Below, in pieces: positions 1-5,705 of a stretch of 6,922 bases of DNA. The stretch comes from Verrucomicrobiales bacterium. Lineage in GTDB: Bacteria > Verrucomicrobiota > Verrucomicrobiia > Verrucomicrobiales > V1-33. Each line of letters starts with the position of its first letter. The first letter of the stretch is position 1. Under the pieces are notes generated by a model. That model was not told the DNA's origin, did no database searches, and saw only the letters and a program-made list of their open reading frames with translations. The DNA is taken from positions 1-6,922 of the forward strand of contig JALRGF010000744.1 in the NCBI GenBank assembly GCA_023253495.1. Direction: 5' to 3'. A program made the translations under genes and the position numbers.

Positions 1-813
1 CCGGAAAACCTGCTCGAAAGCGAACTTTTCGGGCATGAAAAGGGAAGTTTCACCGGGGCGGTGGCCCAGCGGGTCGGTCGCTTCGAGCAATGTGACGGCG
101 GCACATTGTTTCTTGATGAGATCGGGGACATGCCGCTTCCGGTGCAGAGCAAGATTCTGCGGGTGCTGCAGGAGGGCGAGTTCTCGCGGGTCGGCGGCAA
201 CCAGACGCTGCGGACCGATGTGCGCATCCTGGCCGCCACCAACCGGCCGCTGGAGCGCGATGTCGAAACCGGCCGTTTCCGCGAAGACCTTTTCTACCGC
301 CTGAATGTCATCCGGATTCATATTCCTCCGCTGCGGGAGCGCCGCGAGGACGTGCTGCCGCTGGCCAATTTCTTTCTGCAGCGGCTGGCCCGCGAGCACC
401 GGATGCCGCCGCACCGACTGAGCGAGGAGGCGATCCGCCACCTTGAAGACCATCATTGGCCCGGCAACGTGCGCGAACTGGAAAACACTCTGGCCCGCGC
501 CTGTGTGCTCGCCACCGCTGATGTGCTGCTGCCCAAGGACATCCCGCTGGGGTCGGCCCAGCTGGGACGGCCCGGTGCCGCGGCCGCGGCCGCCGTCCGC
601 CCGGAACCCGAGGCGCCCGATCTGGCCGCCTGGGCCGGACGGCTGCTCGATGAAGCCGAAAAGTCCCCCGGGCTGCCGCTGCTGGCCGCGCTCGAACGCG
701 AACTGGTCCTCCAGGCGTATTCCCGCGCCGGGGAGCAGGCGGCGGCGGCGGCGCGGCGGCTCGGACTGACCGAGGCCGCCTACCTGAAAAAACTCAAGAC
801 CGCGCGCGGGTAG
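1..813 (+). CDS. sigma-54-dependent transcriptional activator (NtrC family), C-terminal part
   Basis: The frame is open from base 1, so the N-terminus (any receiver or sensor domain and the Walker A loop) lies outside the window; 270 residues are visible. In order: the sigma-54 contact loop as GSFTGA (residues 15-20, where GAFTGA is usual), Walker B GGTLFLDE (33-40), sensor I ATN (79-81), the arginine-finger segment FREDLFYRLN (93-102), sensor II GNVREL (155-160), an Ala/Pro-rich linker (about 190-215) and a Fis-type helix-turn-helix (about 226-267). Proteins of this family hydrolyse ATP to remodel sigma-54 RNA polymerase at promoters with distant activator sites. The final helix-turn-helix is recognisable but atypical: the usual Asn-Gln before the first helix is Glu-Gln, and the recognition helix reads LTEAAYLKKL. 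The stop is TAG at 811-813. The input signal and target genes cannot be told. The next gene on the strand is 355 bases away and functionally unrelated. Confidence 0.93.
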   Translation, partial: PENLLESELFGHEKGSFTGAVAQRVGRFEQCDGGTLFLDEIGDMPLPVQSKILRVLQEGEFSRVGGNQTLRTDVRILAATNRPLERDVETGRFREDLFYRLNVIRIHIPPLRERREDVLPLANFFLQRLAREHRMPPHRLSEEAIRHLEDHHWPGNVRELENTLARACVLATADVLLPKDIPLGSAQLGRPGAAAAAAVRPEPEAPDLAAWAGRLLDEAEKSPGLPLLAALERELVLQAYSRAGEQAAAAARRLGLTEAAYLKKLKTARG

Positions 814-822
814 CGCGCGGAG

Positions 823-858
823 GGCAGGCGTGGCAGGCGTGGCAGGCGTGGCCGGCGT
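823..858. repeat. 9-bp tandem repeat, four copies (ggcaggcgt)
   Basis: Three exact copies of ggcaggcgt (823-831, 832-840, 841-849) are followed by a fourth with one A-to-C change (850-858). The array starts ten bases after the stop codon of the sigma-54 activator. Its period equals that of the array at 4867-4901, but the unit differs. It is intergenic and most likely arose by slippage. Confidence 0.9.
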
Positions 859-890
859 GGCGGGAGCGGCCGGGTTACGGCCGGCACGCC
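854..890. other. imperfect hairpin downstream of the activator gene
   Basis: The inner stem cggccg (867-872) pairs with cggccg (878-883) around the five-base loop ggtta. The outer stem ggcgtg (854-859) pairs with cacgcc (885-890), with an unpaired seven-base bulge on the left side. It could help end the activator transcript, but there is no run of T after it, so it is not a standard intrinsic terminator. Part of it is made of the tandem repeat. In DNA this GC-rich, short stems are common. Confidence 0.35.
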
Positions 891-940
891 GCGGAGGGCC
901 GTCACACGGGGTCGGAGGGCAAGGGCGCTCGTTCAAGAGA

Positions 941-952
941 TAAAATTTTAAG
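941..952 (+). promoter_or_regulatory. candidate -10 element and transcription start for the pdhC leader
   Basis: TAAAATTTTA at 941-950 is a perfect ten-base palindrome and the only strongly AT-rich spot in this intergenic region. TAAAAT at 941-946 matches five of six bases of the bacterial -10 consensus. A start about seven bases downstream would fall at 953, exactly the first base of the first leader hairpin. No convincing -35 box is seen 16-18 bases upstream, so another factor or an unusual promoter would be needed. Read on the minus strand, the same bases follow a hairpin and could instead act as a weak terminator tail. Confidence 0.35.
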
Positions 953-1139
953 GACCCCTGAGCACTCGACAGGCAGGTCTTGTTTGACGCAGGGGCGGTG
1001 GCGTCGAGCCGCAGGGGTCTGCGGCGGTCCCGGGGTGCTGCCTCCCTGGGACCGCCGCACGAAGGAGGCGTGCGGGGGGGCGGCGGGGCGTCGGACGATC
1101 TGGCCGCTTGCGTTTTTGGCTGCGGCGGGCGACATCGTC
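953..1139 (+). ncRNA. candidate structured RNA leader (or small RNA) upstream of pdhC
   Basis: Several perfect inverted repeats are packed end to end. Hairpin 1: gacccctg (953-960) with caggggtc (1012-1019), then nested ctcgac (965-970) with gtcgag (1003-1008). Hairpin 2 begins at the next base: tgcggcggtccc (1020-1031) with gggaccgccgca (1048-1059), extendable by one G-U and three G-C pairs to an eight-base loop. Hairpin 3: ccgcacg (1055-1061) with cgtgcgg (1069-1075), presenting the loop aaggagg; it shares 1055-1059 with hairpin 2. Hairpin 4: gacgat (1094-1099) with atcgtc (1134-1139), nesting gccgc (1103-1107) with gcggc (1122-1126). A competing helix, gccgca (1008-1013) with tgcggc (1020-1025), would break both hairpins 1 and 2. 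No convincing protein is encoded here. The arrangement resembles a cis-regulatory leader, with pdhC starting 30 bases after hairpin 4. I do not recognise a known riboswitch core. The pairing is seen; the RNA and its role are inferred. Confidence 0.42.
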
Positions 1140-1168
1140 GCTTTGCCAACCATTGATTTTCCGCGCCC

Positions 1169-2431
1169 ATGCCGCACTACATTGAAATGCCGTCGCTGAG
1201 CGACACCATGACCGAGGGGACCCTGCTCAAGTGGCTGATCAAGCCCGGGGATACGGTGACCTCGGGGCAGGTGGTGGCCGAGATCCAGACGGACAAGGCG
1301 ACGATGGAACAGAACGTGTTTTCTTCCGGCACGGTGCACAAGCTGTATGCGCAGGAGGGAGACAAGGTGCCGATCGGCGCGGCCATGGCGATGATTCTGG
1401 AGGAGGGGGAGGCGCCGCCGGCTGACGATAGTGCGCCGGCACCCAAGGTGGCGGCGGGTGCGGGCGCGGCGGCTGCCGCGGGTGCGGGTGCGGCGGCTGG
1501 CGGAGCGCGGCCGCGCCTCAGCGCAGGCCCGGTGGCGGTCAGCCGGTCGCGCGGCGGCCGGGTGAAAGCGTCGCCATTGGCCCGCAAGATGGCCGCGGAG
1601 CGCGGCGTCACCCTTTCCGCGCTGACGGGGACGGGGCCGGGCGGGCGCATCGTGCGCGCCGATGTCCTGTCCGCCGGCAGCAACGGCGGGGCGGTCACCA
1701 GCGGACTGCCGGTGATCCGCCCGGTGGTCGGACCGGAGGACGTGCGGGTGCCGCTTTCCCCCATCCGCACGATCATCGCGAGCCGTCTGCTGGCCTCGAA
1801 GACGCAGATCCCGCATTTCTACCTGAACATCGAGGTCGATGCGGCGCCGCTGATGGCGTTCCGGGCGCAGGCGAATGCGGCCGAGGAGGCCAAGGGCAGC
1901 GGAATCAAATTCACCGTCAACGATTTCATCCTGAAGGCGGCGGCGGCCGCGGCGGTCGAGGTGCCGTCGATCAACGCCGCCTTTGACGGCGACGCCATTG
2001 TCCGCTTCAAAAACGTCAATCTCGCCGTGGCCATCGCCATCGACGACGGCCTGGTCACCCCGGTCATTCCCGAGGCCCAGGCGAAGTCGCTCAGCGACAT
2101 CAGCGCGGCCGTCAAGGACCTTGCCGGGCGCGCCCGGGAAAACAAACTGCGTCCGGAGGAATTCGCTAACGGCACCCTGACCCTGTCCAACCTCGGGGCC
2201 TTCGGCATCGACACCTTCGACGCCATCATCAATCCGCCGCAGGCCGCCATCCTCTCGATCGGCGCCATCGTGAAAAAGCCGGTGGTCGACGCCTCCGGCC
2301 AGCTCGCCGTCGGCCAGCGCCTCTGGATCGGCATGAGCTGCGACCACCGGGTGGTCGACGGGGCGGTCGGAGCGGCCTATCTGCAGGCGTTGCGCAAGCT
2401 CATTGAGGCGCCGGCGTTGATGTTGCTCTGA
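1169..2431 (+). CDS. pdhC: pyruvate dehydrogenase E2, dihydrolipoamide acetyltransferase
   Basis: This 420-residue protein is the core of the pyruvate dehydrogenase complex. It takes the acetyl group made by E1 onto a lipoyl arm and passes it to CoA, in the cytoplasm. Domains in order: one lipoyl domain (about 1-78) with the lipoylated lysine in TDKATME (Lys43); an Ala/Gly/Pro-rich swinging linker (about 84-128); a peripheral subunit-binding domain (about 131-168, VKASPLARKMA and TGTGPGGRIVRADV); a second linker; and the catalytic domain (about 190-420) with GTLTLSNLGAFGI (335-347) and the active-site motif DHRVVDG (His393, Asp397). The length and INPPQAAIL segment fit the pyruvate type better than the 2-oxoglutarate or branched-chain types, though sequence alone leaves some doubt. 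The ATG at 1169 begins the standard lipoyl-domain start MPHYIEMPSLSDTM; no Shine-Dalgarno sequence precedes it. E1 and E3 genes are not adjacent in this window. The gene ends 22 bases before the convergent glycosyltransferase. Confidence 0.95.
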   Translation: MPHYIEMPSLSDTMTEGTLLKWLIKPGDTVTSGQVVAEIQTDKATMEQNVFSSGTVHKLYAQEGDKVPIGAAMAMILEEGEAPPADDSAPAPKVAAGAGAAAAAGAGAAAGGARPRLSAGPVAVSRSRGGRVKASPLARKMAAERGVTLSALTGTGPGGRIVRADVLSAGSNGGAVTSGLPVIRPVVGPEDVRVPLSPIRTIIASRLLASKTQIPHFYLNIEVDAAPLMAFRAQANAAEEAKGSGIKFTVNDFILKAAAAAAVEVPSINAAFDGDAIVRFKNVNLAVAIAIDDGLVTPVIPEAQAKSLSDISAAVKDLAGRARENKLRPEEFANGTLTLSNLGAFGIDTFDAIINPPQAAILSIGAIVKKPVVDASGQLAVGQRLWIGMSCDHRVVDGAVGAAYLQALRKLIEAPALMLL

Positions 2432-2453
2432 GGCCGGCGGGGGTGTGGCGGGC

Positions 2454-3227
2454 TCATTCCGGTTTCCGCGGTGCCACCGTGTGTTCGTAGGTCCGGCTGT
2501 GGCGCACGAACGTCTGGAAGGCGATGCCCACGGCGATCCAGAGGCCGGGAAAGCCGTCGAGGAACCCCCGGCGCAGCACGTACCCGCGGAAGAACCGCCA
2601 GAGCGGACGGGTGACATTTCCCGCCAGCGACCAGCGGTGGCCGGCGGCGAGTTCGCGTTTGAGGTATTCGTCGGCGAAGACGTTGATCTTGCGGATGAAG
2701 GTGGCGGTGTCGGGAAATGAAAAGTGGTGGAGGTCCGAGCGGAAGCGGGTCACCGGGCCGGCCACCTCCAGAAAATCATGTTCGGGAGAGCCGGCCCAGC
2801 GCGCGCCCTCGCGGCGGACGAGCCGCAGTTTCCGGTCCGGGTACCAGTCGCCATGAGTGATCCACCGGCCGAGGAACCACACTTTGCGGGGAAACGAGGC
2901 GCCGTGCCATGTCCGGTCCGCGCCGCCGGCGAAGAACGCCTCGATTTCCGCGCGCAGGGCGGGGGAGAGTTCCTCATCGGCGTCGAGGGCGAGGACCCAG
3001 GGCTGGGTGCAGTGGGTGAGCGCGGCATTCTTCTGGTCGCGGTACCCCAGCCACTCCTGGTGGATGACGCGGGCGCCGGCGTCGGCGGCGATGCGGCGGG
3101 TGGCGTCAGTGCTGCCACTGTCGAGGACGATGATTTCCGCGGCCAGCCCGGCCAACGACGCCAGGCAGCGCGGCAGGCGTTCTTCCTCGTTGCAGGCGAC
3201 GATGGAAACGGACAGGGGCAGGACCAT
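2454..3227 (-). CDS. family 2 glycosyltransferase, lipopolysaccharide-core type (WaaE/KdtX-like)
   Basis: The 257-residue protein has a GT-A fold glycosyltransferase family 2 domain at its N-terminus. Visible landmarks are SVSIVACNEEERLPRCL (6-22, nucleotide-sugar binding strand and loop), VLDSGSTD (34-41), WLGYRDQKNAAL (59-70) and the metal-binding DxD as LDADEE (81-86). After it comes DWYPDRKLRLVRR (127-139), characteristic of the WaaE/KdtX/LgtF group, which adds a hexose (usually glucose) to the inner-core heptose of lipopolysaccharide at the cytoplasmic side of the inner membrane. The C-terminus holds a hydrophobic, probably membrane-associated segment (GFLDGFPGLWIAVGIAF, 221-237). Length matches the group. 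The ATG at 3227 lies just before the conserved first strand, with a weak purine-rich stretch (ggtgag) upstream. Donor and acceptor cannot be fixed from sequence. It is convergent with pdhC and divergent from the gene at 3355. Confidence 0.92.
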   Translation of the reverse strand: MVLPLSVSIVACNEEERLPRCLASLAGLAAEIIVLDSGSTDATRRIAADAGARVIHQEWLGYRDQKNAALTHCTQPWVLALDADEELSPALRAEIEAFFAGGADRTWHGASFPRKVWFLGRWITHGDWYPDRKLRLVRREGARWAGSPEHDFLEVAGPVTRFRSDLHHFSFPDTATFIRKINVFADEYLKRELAAGHRWSLAGNVTRPLWRFFRGYVLRRGFLDGFPGLWIAVGIAFQTFVRHSRTYEHTVAPRKPE

Positions 3228-3301
3228 GCCTCACCCGTGGTGGCAACCGGCGCGGGTGCAACGAGGAAATCGGGCGACCCGGAAAATCGGAGGCCTGTCG
3301 A

Positions 3302-3331
3302 TTGACAAGCGGCGGCGGCGCTTACCATCAT
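3302..3331 (+). promoter_or_regulatory. sigma-70-like promoter for the 452-residue protein
   Basis: A perfect -35 hexamer TTGACA lies at 3302-3307. A -10-like region follows: CATCAT at 3326-3331 (four of six matches, 18-base spacing) or TACCAT at 3323-3328 (four of six, 15-base spacing). The predicted start of transcription near 3338 leaves a leader of under 20 bases before the ATG at 3355. It sits in the 127-base gap between two divergent genes, where a promoter is expected. The rest of that gap shows nothing I can name. Confidence 0.5.
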
Positions 3332-3354
3332 CATGCGGGGATCCGACAATCAGT

Positions 3355-4713
3355 ATGGCGTTTCGTATCGAAAAAGCGGCCGTTCGCGGTGAGTTGAGCA
3401 ATGAGGAGCGTGGCGTGGTCCGGGGGATCATCTGGCTGGCGGGACGCCAGGCCCCGTTGAAGCTCACCCTGGTCGGTGACTGCCTGCGCGATCTGGCCGG
3501 CTGCACCCTGCGTTTTGCCAACCCGCAGGCGCAGGCCGACCCGGCGCTGGCCGCGCTGGCCGCTGACCAGACCGGGGTGACCGGCGAGTTGACGGCGTCG
3601 CGCAAAGTGCGGGAGCCGGCCGTGCCTCACGAGGAAATGCTCGAACTGCTGGAAAATGGCGAACCGGTTCCGGTGCGGCTGGCCAACGGCCTGTATCTGG
3701 AGTGGTACAGCGGGGCGAACGGCCGGGTGGTCCTGGAAGCCACCGACTATACCGTCACCCTCGGCCTGCCGGCCTGGCACATGACCGCGGAAGAACACGC
3801 CGAACAGCTCGCCACCAGCCAGTACCACTTCCAGCGGTTCCTCGATGACATTACCGGGGACGAGCCGGACGAGCCCGATCCGGCCGGGGAAGCGGAAAGC
3901 CGCGGCGCCATCGATGGTCTTTATGGAAACGATTTGAGCCACGGTCGGCGCGCCGGGGCCATCCACCCCATGGATCCGGAGTCTGCGGCCGGGGAACCGC
4001 AAGACGGGGAGGATGATTCCGATGACGAACCGCTCGATGAATTCGAGTGGGAACAGGAATTGCGGGAAGCCGACCGCCGGGCCGAGGCCTATCAGGAAGC
4101 CCTGGAAAAATACCGCGACCACCCGCAGCGGGAGCAGATGATCGCGGCCGCGCTCGGATGGCAGGATGAAGCGGATGACCCCGCGGACGACGCCGCCGCG
4201 GACGCCCTGCTGCGCGAGGCGCTGGCGGACGACTCCATGGACATTTTTGAGGGCGCCGGCGGCCTGCCGGCCTGGGCCGGCGAGCCGGGTGACGGCGGCG
4301 AACCGGGTGACGACGGGGCTTTCGGCCCCCACCACCCGTTGAGCCAGCGCGCGATGGATTTCGCCCTGACGCTGCAGCGCGAGGCCGAGGAGCGCGGATT
4401 GATCGACGAAAGCCGCGGGACGCCCGAACCCGGTCCGGTGATCGCCCTTATCATGCATGTCATCACGGTGGGGGGCAAACTGGCCGGAGCCCTCGACGGA
4501 TGGGCCCGGGGACACGAACCCGACCCGGGCTTCATCATCGCCATGCTCAAGCGCGCCCAGGTGCCGCTCAACGAGGCGTTGCACGCCTTCGATGGCATCG
4601 ATGCCGCCACCATCGATATGGAAACCCGCCAGTGGCTGCAGTCGCGCCAACGCGATCTGTTCGACCTGCGGCGGGAGGTCATCGACCTGATGCACCAGTT
4701 GCGCTCCGCCTAG
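3355..4713 (+). CDS. conserved-looking acidic protein of unknown function (452 residues)
   Basis: I do not recognise a characterised family, though the opening MAFRIEKAAVRGEL resembles uncharacterised Verrucomicrobiota proteins from memory. Three parts can be seen. Residues 1-140 look like a beta-rich domain (RGIIWLAGRQAPLKLTLVGDC, then a helix at 92-101 and strands to 137). Residues 165-325 form a highly acidic, low-complexity region dense in Asp and Glu, interrupted by a charged helix likely to be a coiled coil (about 229-265) and containing a short repeat EPGDGGEPGDDG (310-321). Residues 328-452 look helical (LSQRAMDFALTLQREAEERGLID, then PVIALIMHVITVGGKLAGAL at 361-380, then a final charged helix). 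There is no signal peptide and no clear membrane span, so it is probably cytoplasmic. The ATG at 3355 follows a promoter-like sequence; the frame stays open further upstream, but that part overlaps the opposite-strand glycosyltransferase and looks like shadow sequence. A long antisense frame covers the gene and is judged spurious. Confidence 0.85.
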   Translation: MAFRIEKAAVRGELSNEERGVVRGIIWLAGRQAPLKLTLVGDCLRDLAGCTLRFANPQAQADPALAALAADQTGVTGELTASRKVREPAVPHEEMLELLENGEPVPVRLANGLYLEWYSGANGRVVLEATDYTVTLGLPAWHMTAEEHAEQLATSQYHFQRFLDDITGDEPDEPDPAGEAESRGAIDGLYGNDLSHGRRAGAIHPMDPESAAGEPQDGEDDSDDEPLDEFEWEQELREADRRAEAYQEALEKYRDHPQREQMIAAALGWQDEADDPADDAAADALLREALADDSMDIFEGAGGLPAWAGEPGDGGEPGDDGAFGPHHPLSQRAMDFALTLQREAEERGLIDESRGTPEPGPVIALIMHVITVGGKLAGALDGWARGHEPDPGFIIAMLKRAQVPLNEALHAFDGIDAATIDMETRQWLQSRQRDLFDLRREVIDLMHQLRSA

Positions 4714-4731
4714 GGCGGCAACGCAGAGGAT

Positions 4732-4757
4732 TTTCCAGGTGCGGATTTTGCTGGAAA
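4732..4757. other. perfect 7-bp inverted repeat after the 452-residue gene
   Basis: tttccag (4732-4738) pairs with ctggaaa (4751-4757) around a twelve-base loop, starting 18 bases after the stop codon of the acidic protein gene. It could form a hairpin in the transcript, but no T-run follows, so a terminator role is only possible. Because its arms are symmetric it could also bind a dimeric regulator ahead of the small frame at 4788. Confidence 0.3.
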
Positions 4758-4787
4758 TGCGCCGCTGGCCGGGTATCTCAAAAGCTT

Positions 4788-4871
4788 ATGTTCTGGGGAC
4801 TTGTTTTTTCTTTTGTCTTTCTGGCCGCCGGGGCCATCGCTTTTGTGTACCTGGTCAAGGGGCGTGCCTGA
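4788..4871 (+). CDS. candidate small single-span membrane protein (27 residues)
   Basis: A short frame starting at ATG 4788 encodes MFWGLVFSFVFLAAGAIAFV followed by YLVKGRA. Residues 2-22 are an almost unbroken hydrophobic span with small residues in the middle, and the end carries Lys and Arg, so the C-terminus would lie in the cytoplasm. No Shine-Dalgarno sequence precedes it, but other genes here lack one too. It lies 74 bases after the 452-residue gene on the same strand and could be cotranscribed with it. The stop codon (4869-4871) falls in the first copy of a tandem repeat. It resembles in kind, not in sequence, the one-helix subunits attached to respiratory or transport complexes. No function can be given. 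A hydrophobic stretch this long is unusual by chance, but one short frame is weak evidence. Confidence 0.42.
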   Translation: MFWGLVFSFVFLAAGAIAFVYLVKGRA

Positions 4872-4901
4872 GGGACCTGAGGGACCTGAGGGACCTGAGG
4901 G
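4867..4901. repeat. 9-bp tandem repeat, almost four copies (cctgaggga)
   Basis: Three exact copies of cctgaggga (4867-4875, 4876-4884, 4885-4893) are followed by a partial fourth (4894-4901). The array contains the stop codon of the small frame and ends eleven bases before the stop codon of aroD on the other strand, so it fills the convergent junction. Period and copy number match the array at 823-858, with a different unit. Confidence 0.9.
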
Positions 4902-4912
4902 CGGGGGCCGGA

Positions 4913-5635
4913 TCAGGTGGCGGGCGGCAGCGGGGCTCTGAGTTCGGCGAGCAGGCGTTTGAGATCGGCGGCGGCCCATTGGCCGGGCACGCTGGCGGCG
5001 TCGAGGTAGCCGTAGTTGAGCACGGAGCCGAGCTGGCCGAGCAGCAGCCGTGACACGCGTCCGAGCGGTCCCATGCCCATCAGGCTGAGGGGCGTGGTCG
5101 GAGCGGCTTCGAGAAAGCCGGCGAGGGCGGCAAGGTCTGCAGCCGACTGCGGGGTGACGGCGCATTTGACGATGTCGGCGCCGAGCGATTGCGCTTCGGC
5201 GATCAGGTCGGACAGCACCGCGGAGTCCGGCTGGCCTTTGAAATCGTGGAACGACCCGACGACCAGAGTGCCGTTGTCCTTCGCCTGCCGCACCACCTCA
5301 TGGTACATCCCGAGGTTGGCGATCTCGATGTCGACGAGCTGGAAGTCGTCGACCAGACTCTGCAGCAAGGCGCGCCGCGGGGTGAGCCCGAGCGCATTGC
5401 GGCCGCCCTCGCGCGGGTCGCGCACGGTGAGCAGCGCGGGCACCGGGGCGGCGGCGGCGGCCTCCCGGACCGCGGCGGCGTCGCGCGGGCAGGCGTCGAC
5501 CCGGAATTCCACCACGTCGCAGGCGGCGGCCACCGCAGCCCAGCCGCCGAGCGGCGGGTCCGGCTGGAGCAGGCTGCCGACCACGTGGACGGACCCGGGC
5601 AGGAAGGAATTTTTCAATGCGGCTGCGTCAGTCAT
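4913..5635 (-). CDS. aroD: 3-dehydroquinate dehydratase, type I
   Basis: The 240-residue enzyme removes water from 3-dehydroquinate to give 3-dehydroshikimate, the third step of the shikimate pathway, in the cytoplasm. Type I enzymes are TIM barrels that work through a Schiff base. The key residues are present: EFRVD (43-47) and TVRD (70-73) for substrate binding, the general-base histidine in GSFHDF (His130), the Schiff-base lysine in DIVKCAV (Lys157), the GPLGRVSRL segment (189-197), and the C-terminal SVPGQW loop (Ser215, Gln219) that closes over the substrate. Length is typical. Ala-rich stretches such as 52-63 reflect high GC. The ATG at 5635 is the first in the frame and no clear ribosome-binding site precedes it. 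No other shikimate genes are adjacent. Its start faces the sugar transferase start across a 70-base gap, which likely holds both promoters, though I cannot point to either one. Confidence 0.95.
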   Translation of the reverse strand: MTDAAALKNSFLPGSVHVVGSLLQPDPPLGGWAAVAAACDVVEFRVDACPRDAAAVREAAAAAPVPALLTVRDPREGGRNALGLTPRRALLQSLVDDFQLVDIEIANLGMYHEVVRQAKDNGTLVVGSFHDFKGQPDSAVLSDLIAEAQSLGADIVKCAVTPQSAADLAALAGFLEAAPTTPLSLMGMGPLGRVSRLLLGQLGSVLNYGYLDAASVPGQWAAADLKRLLAELRAPLPPAT

Positions 5636-5705
5636 GGTCTACGGTCGGAGCTGATGGCGGGGGGTGGGGCCGGACCGGGCCGGGCCTTTCCGTTGTTTTT
5701 GTCAT

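Noticed and set aside
1020..1059. Minus-strand reading of hairpin 2 as a bacterial SRP (4.5S) RNA tip, because of AGGGAGGCAGCA
   Set aside because: The conserved GGAA tetraloop and the asymmetric internal loop of SRP helix 8 are absent, so the likeness is superficial.
984..1199. A 71-residue plus-strand frame in the pdhC leader
   Set aside because: It has a non-ATG start without a ribosome-binding site, runs through the hairpins, overlaps the start of pdhC in another frame and has random-looking composition.
902..2617. A 571-residue open frame on the minus strand covering pdhC
   Set aside because: It is antisense to an unmistakable E2 gene. The composition is Arg/Gly/Ala/Pro-rich with no recognisable domain, as expected from mirrored codons in high-GC DNA.
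3331..4695. A 454-residue open frame on the minus strand, almost as long as the plus-strand gene
   Set aside because: The plus frame has a promoter, a plausible domain layout and a familiar start, while the minus frame has erratic composition and no domain. I regard it as a shadow.
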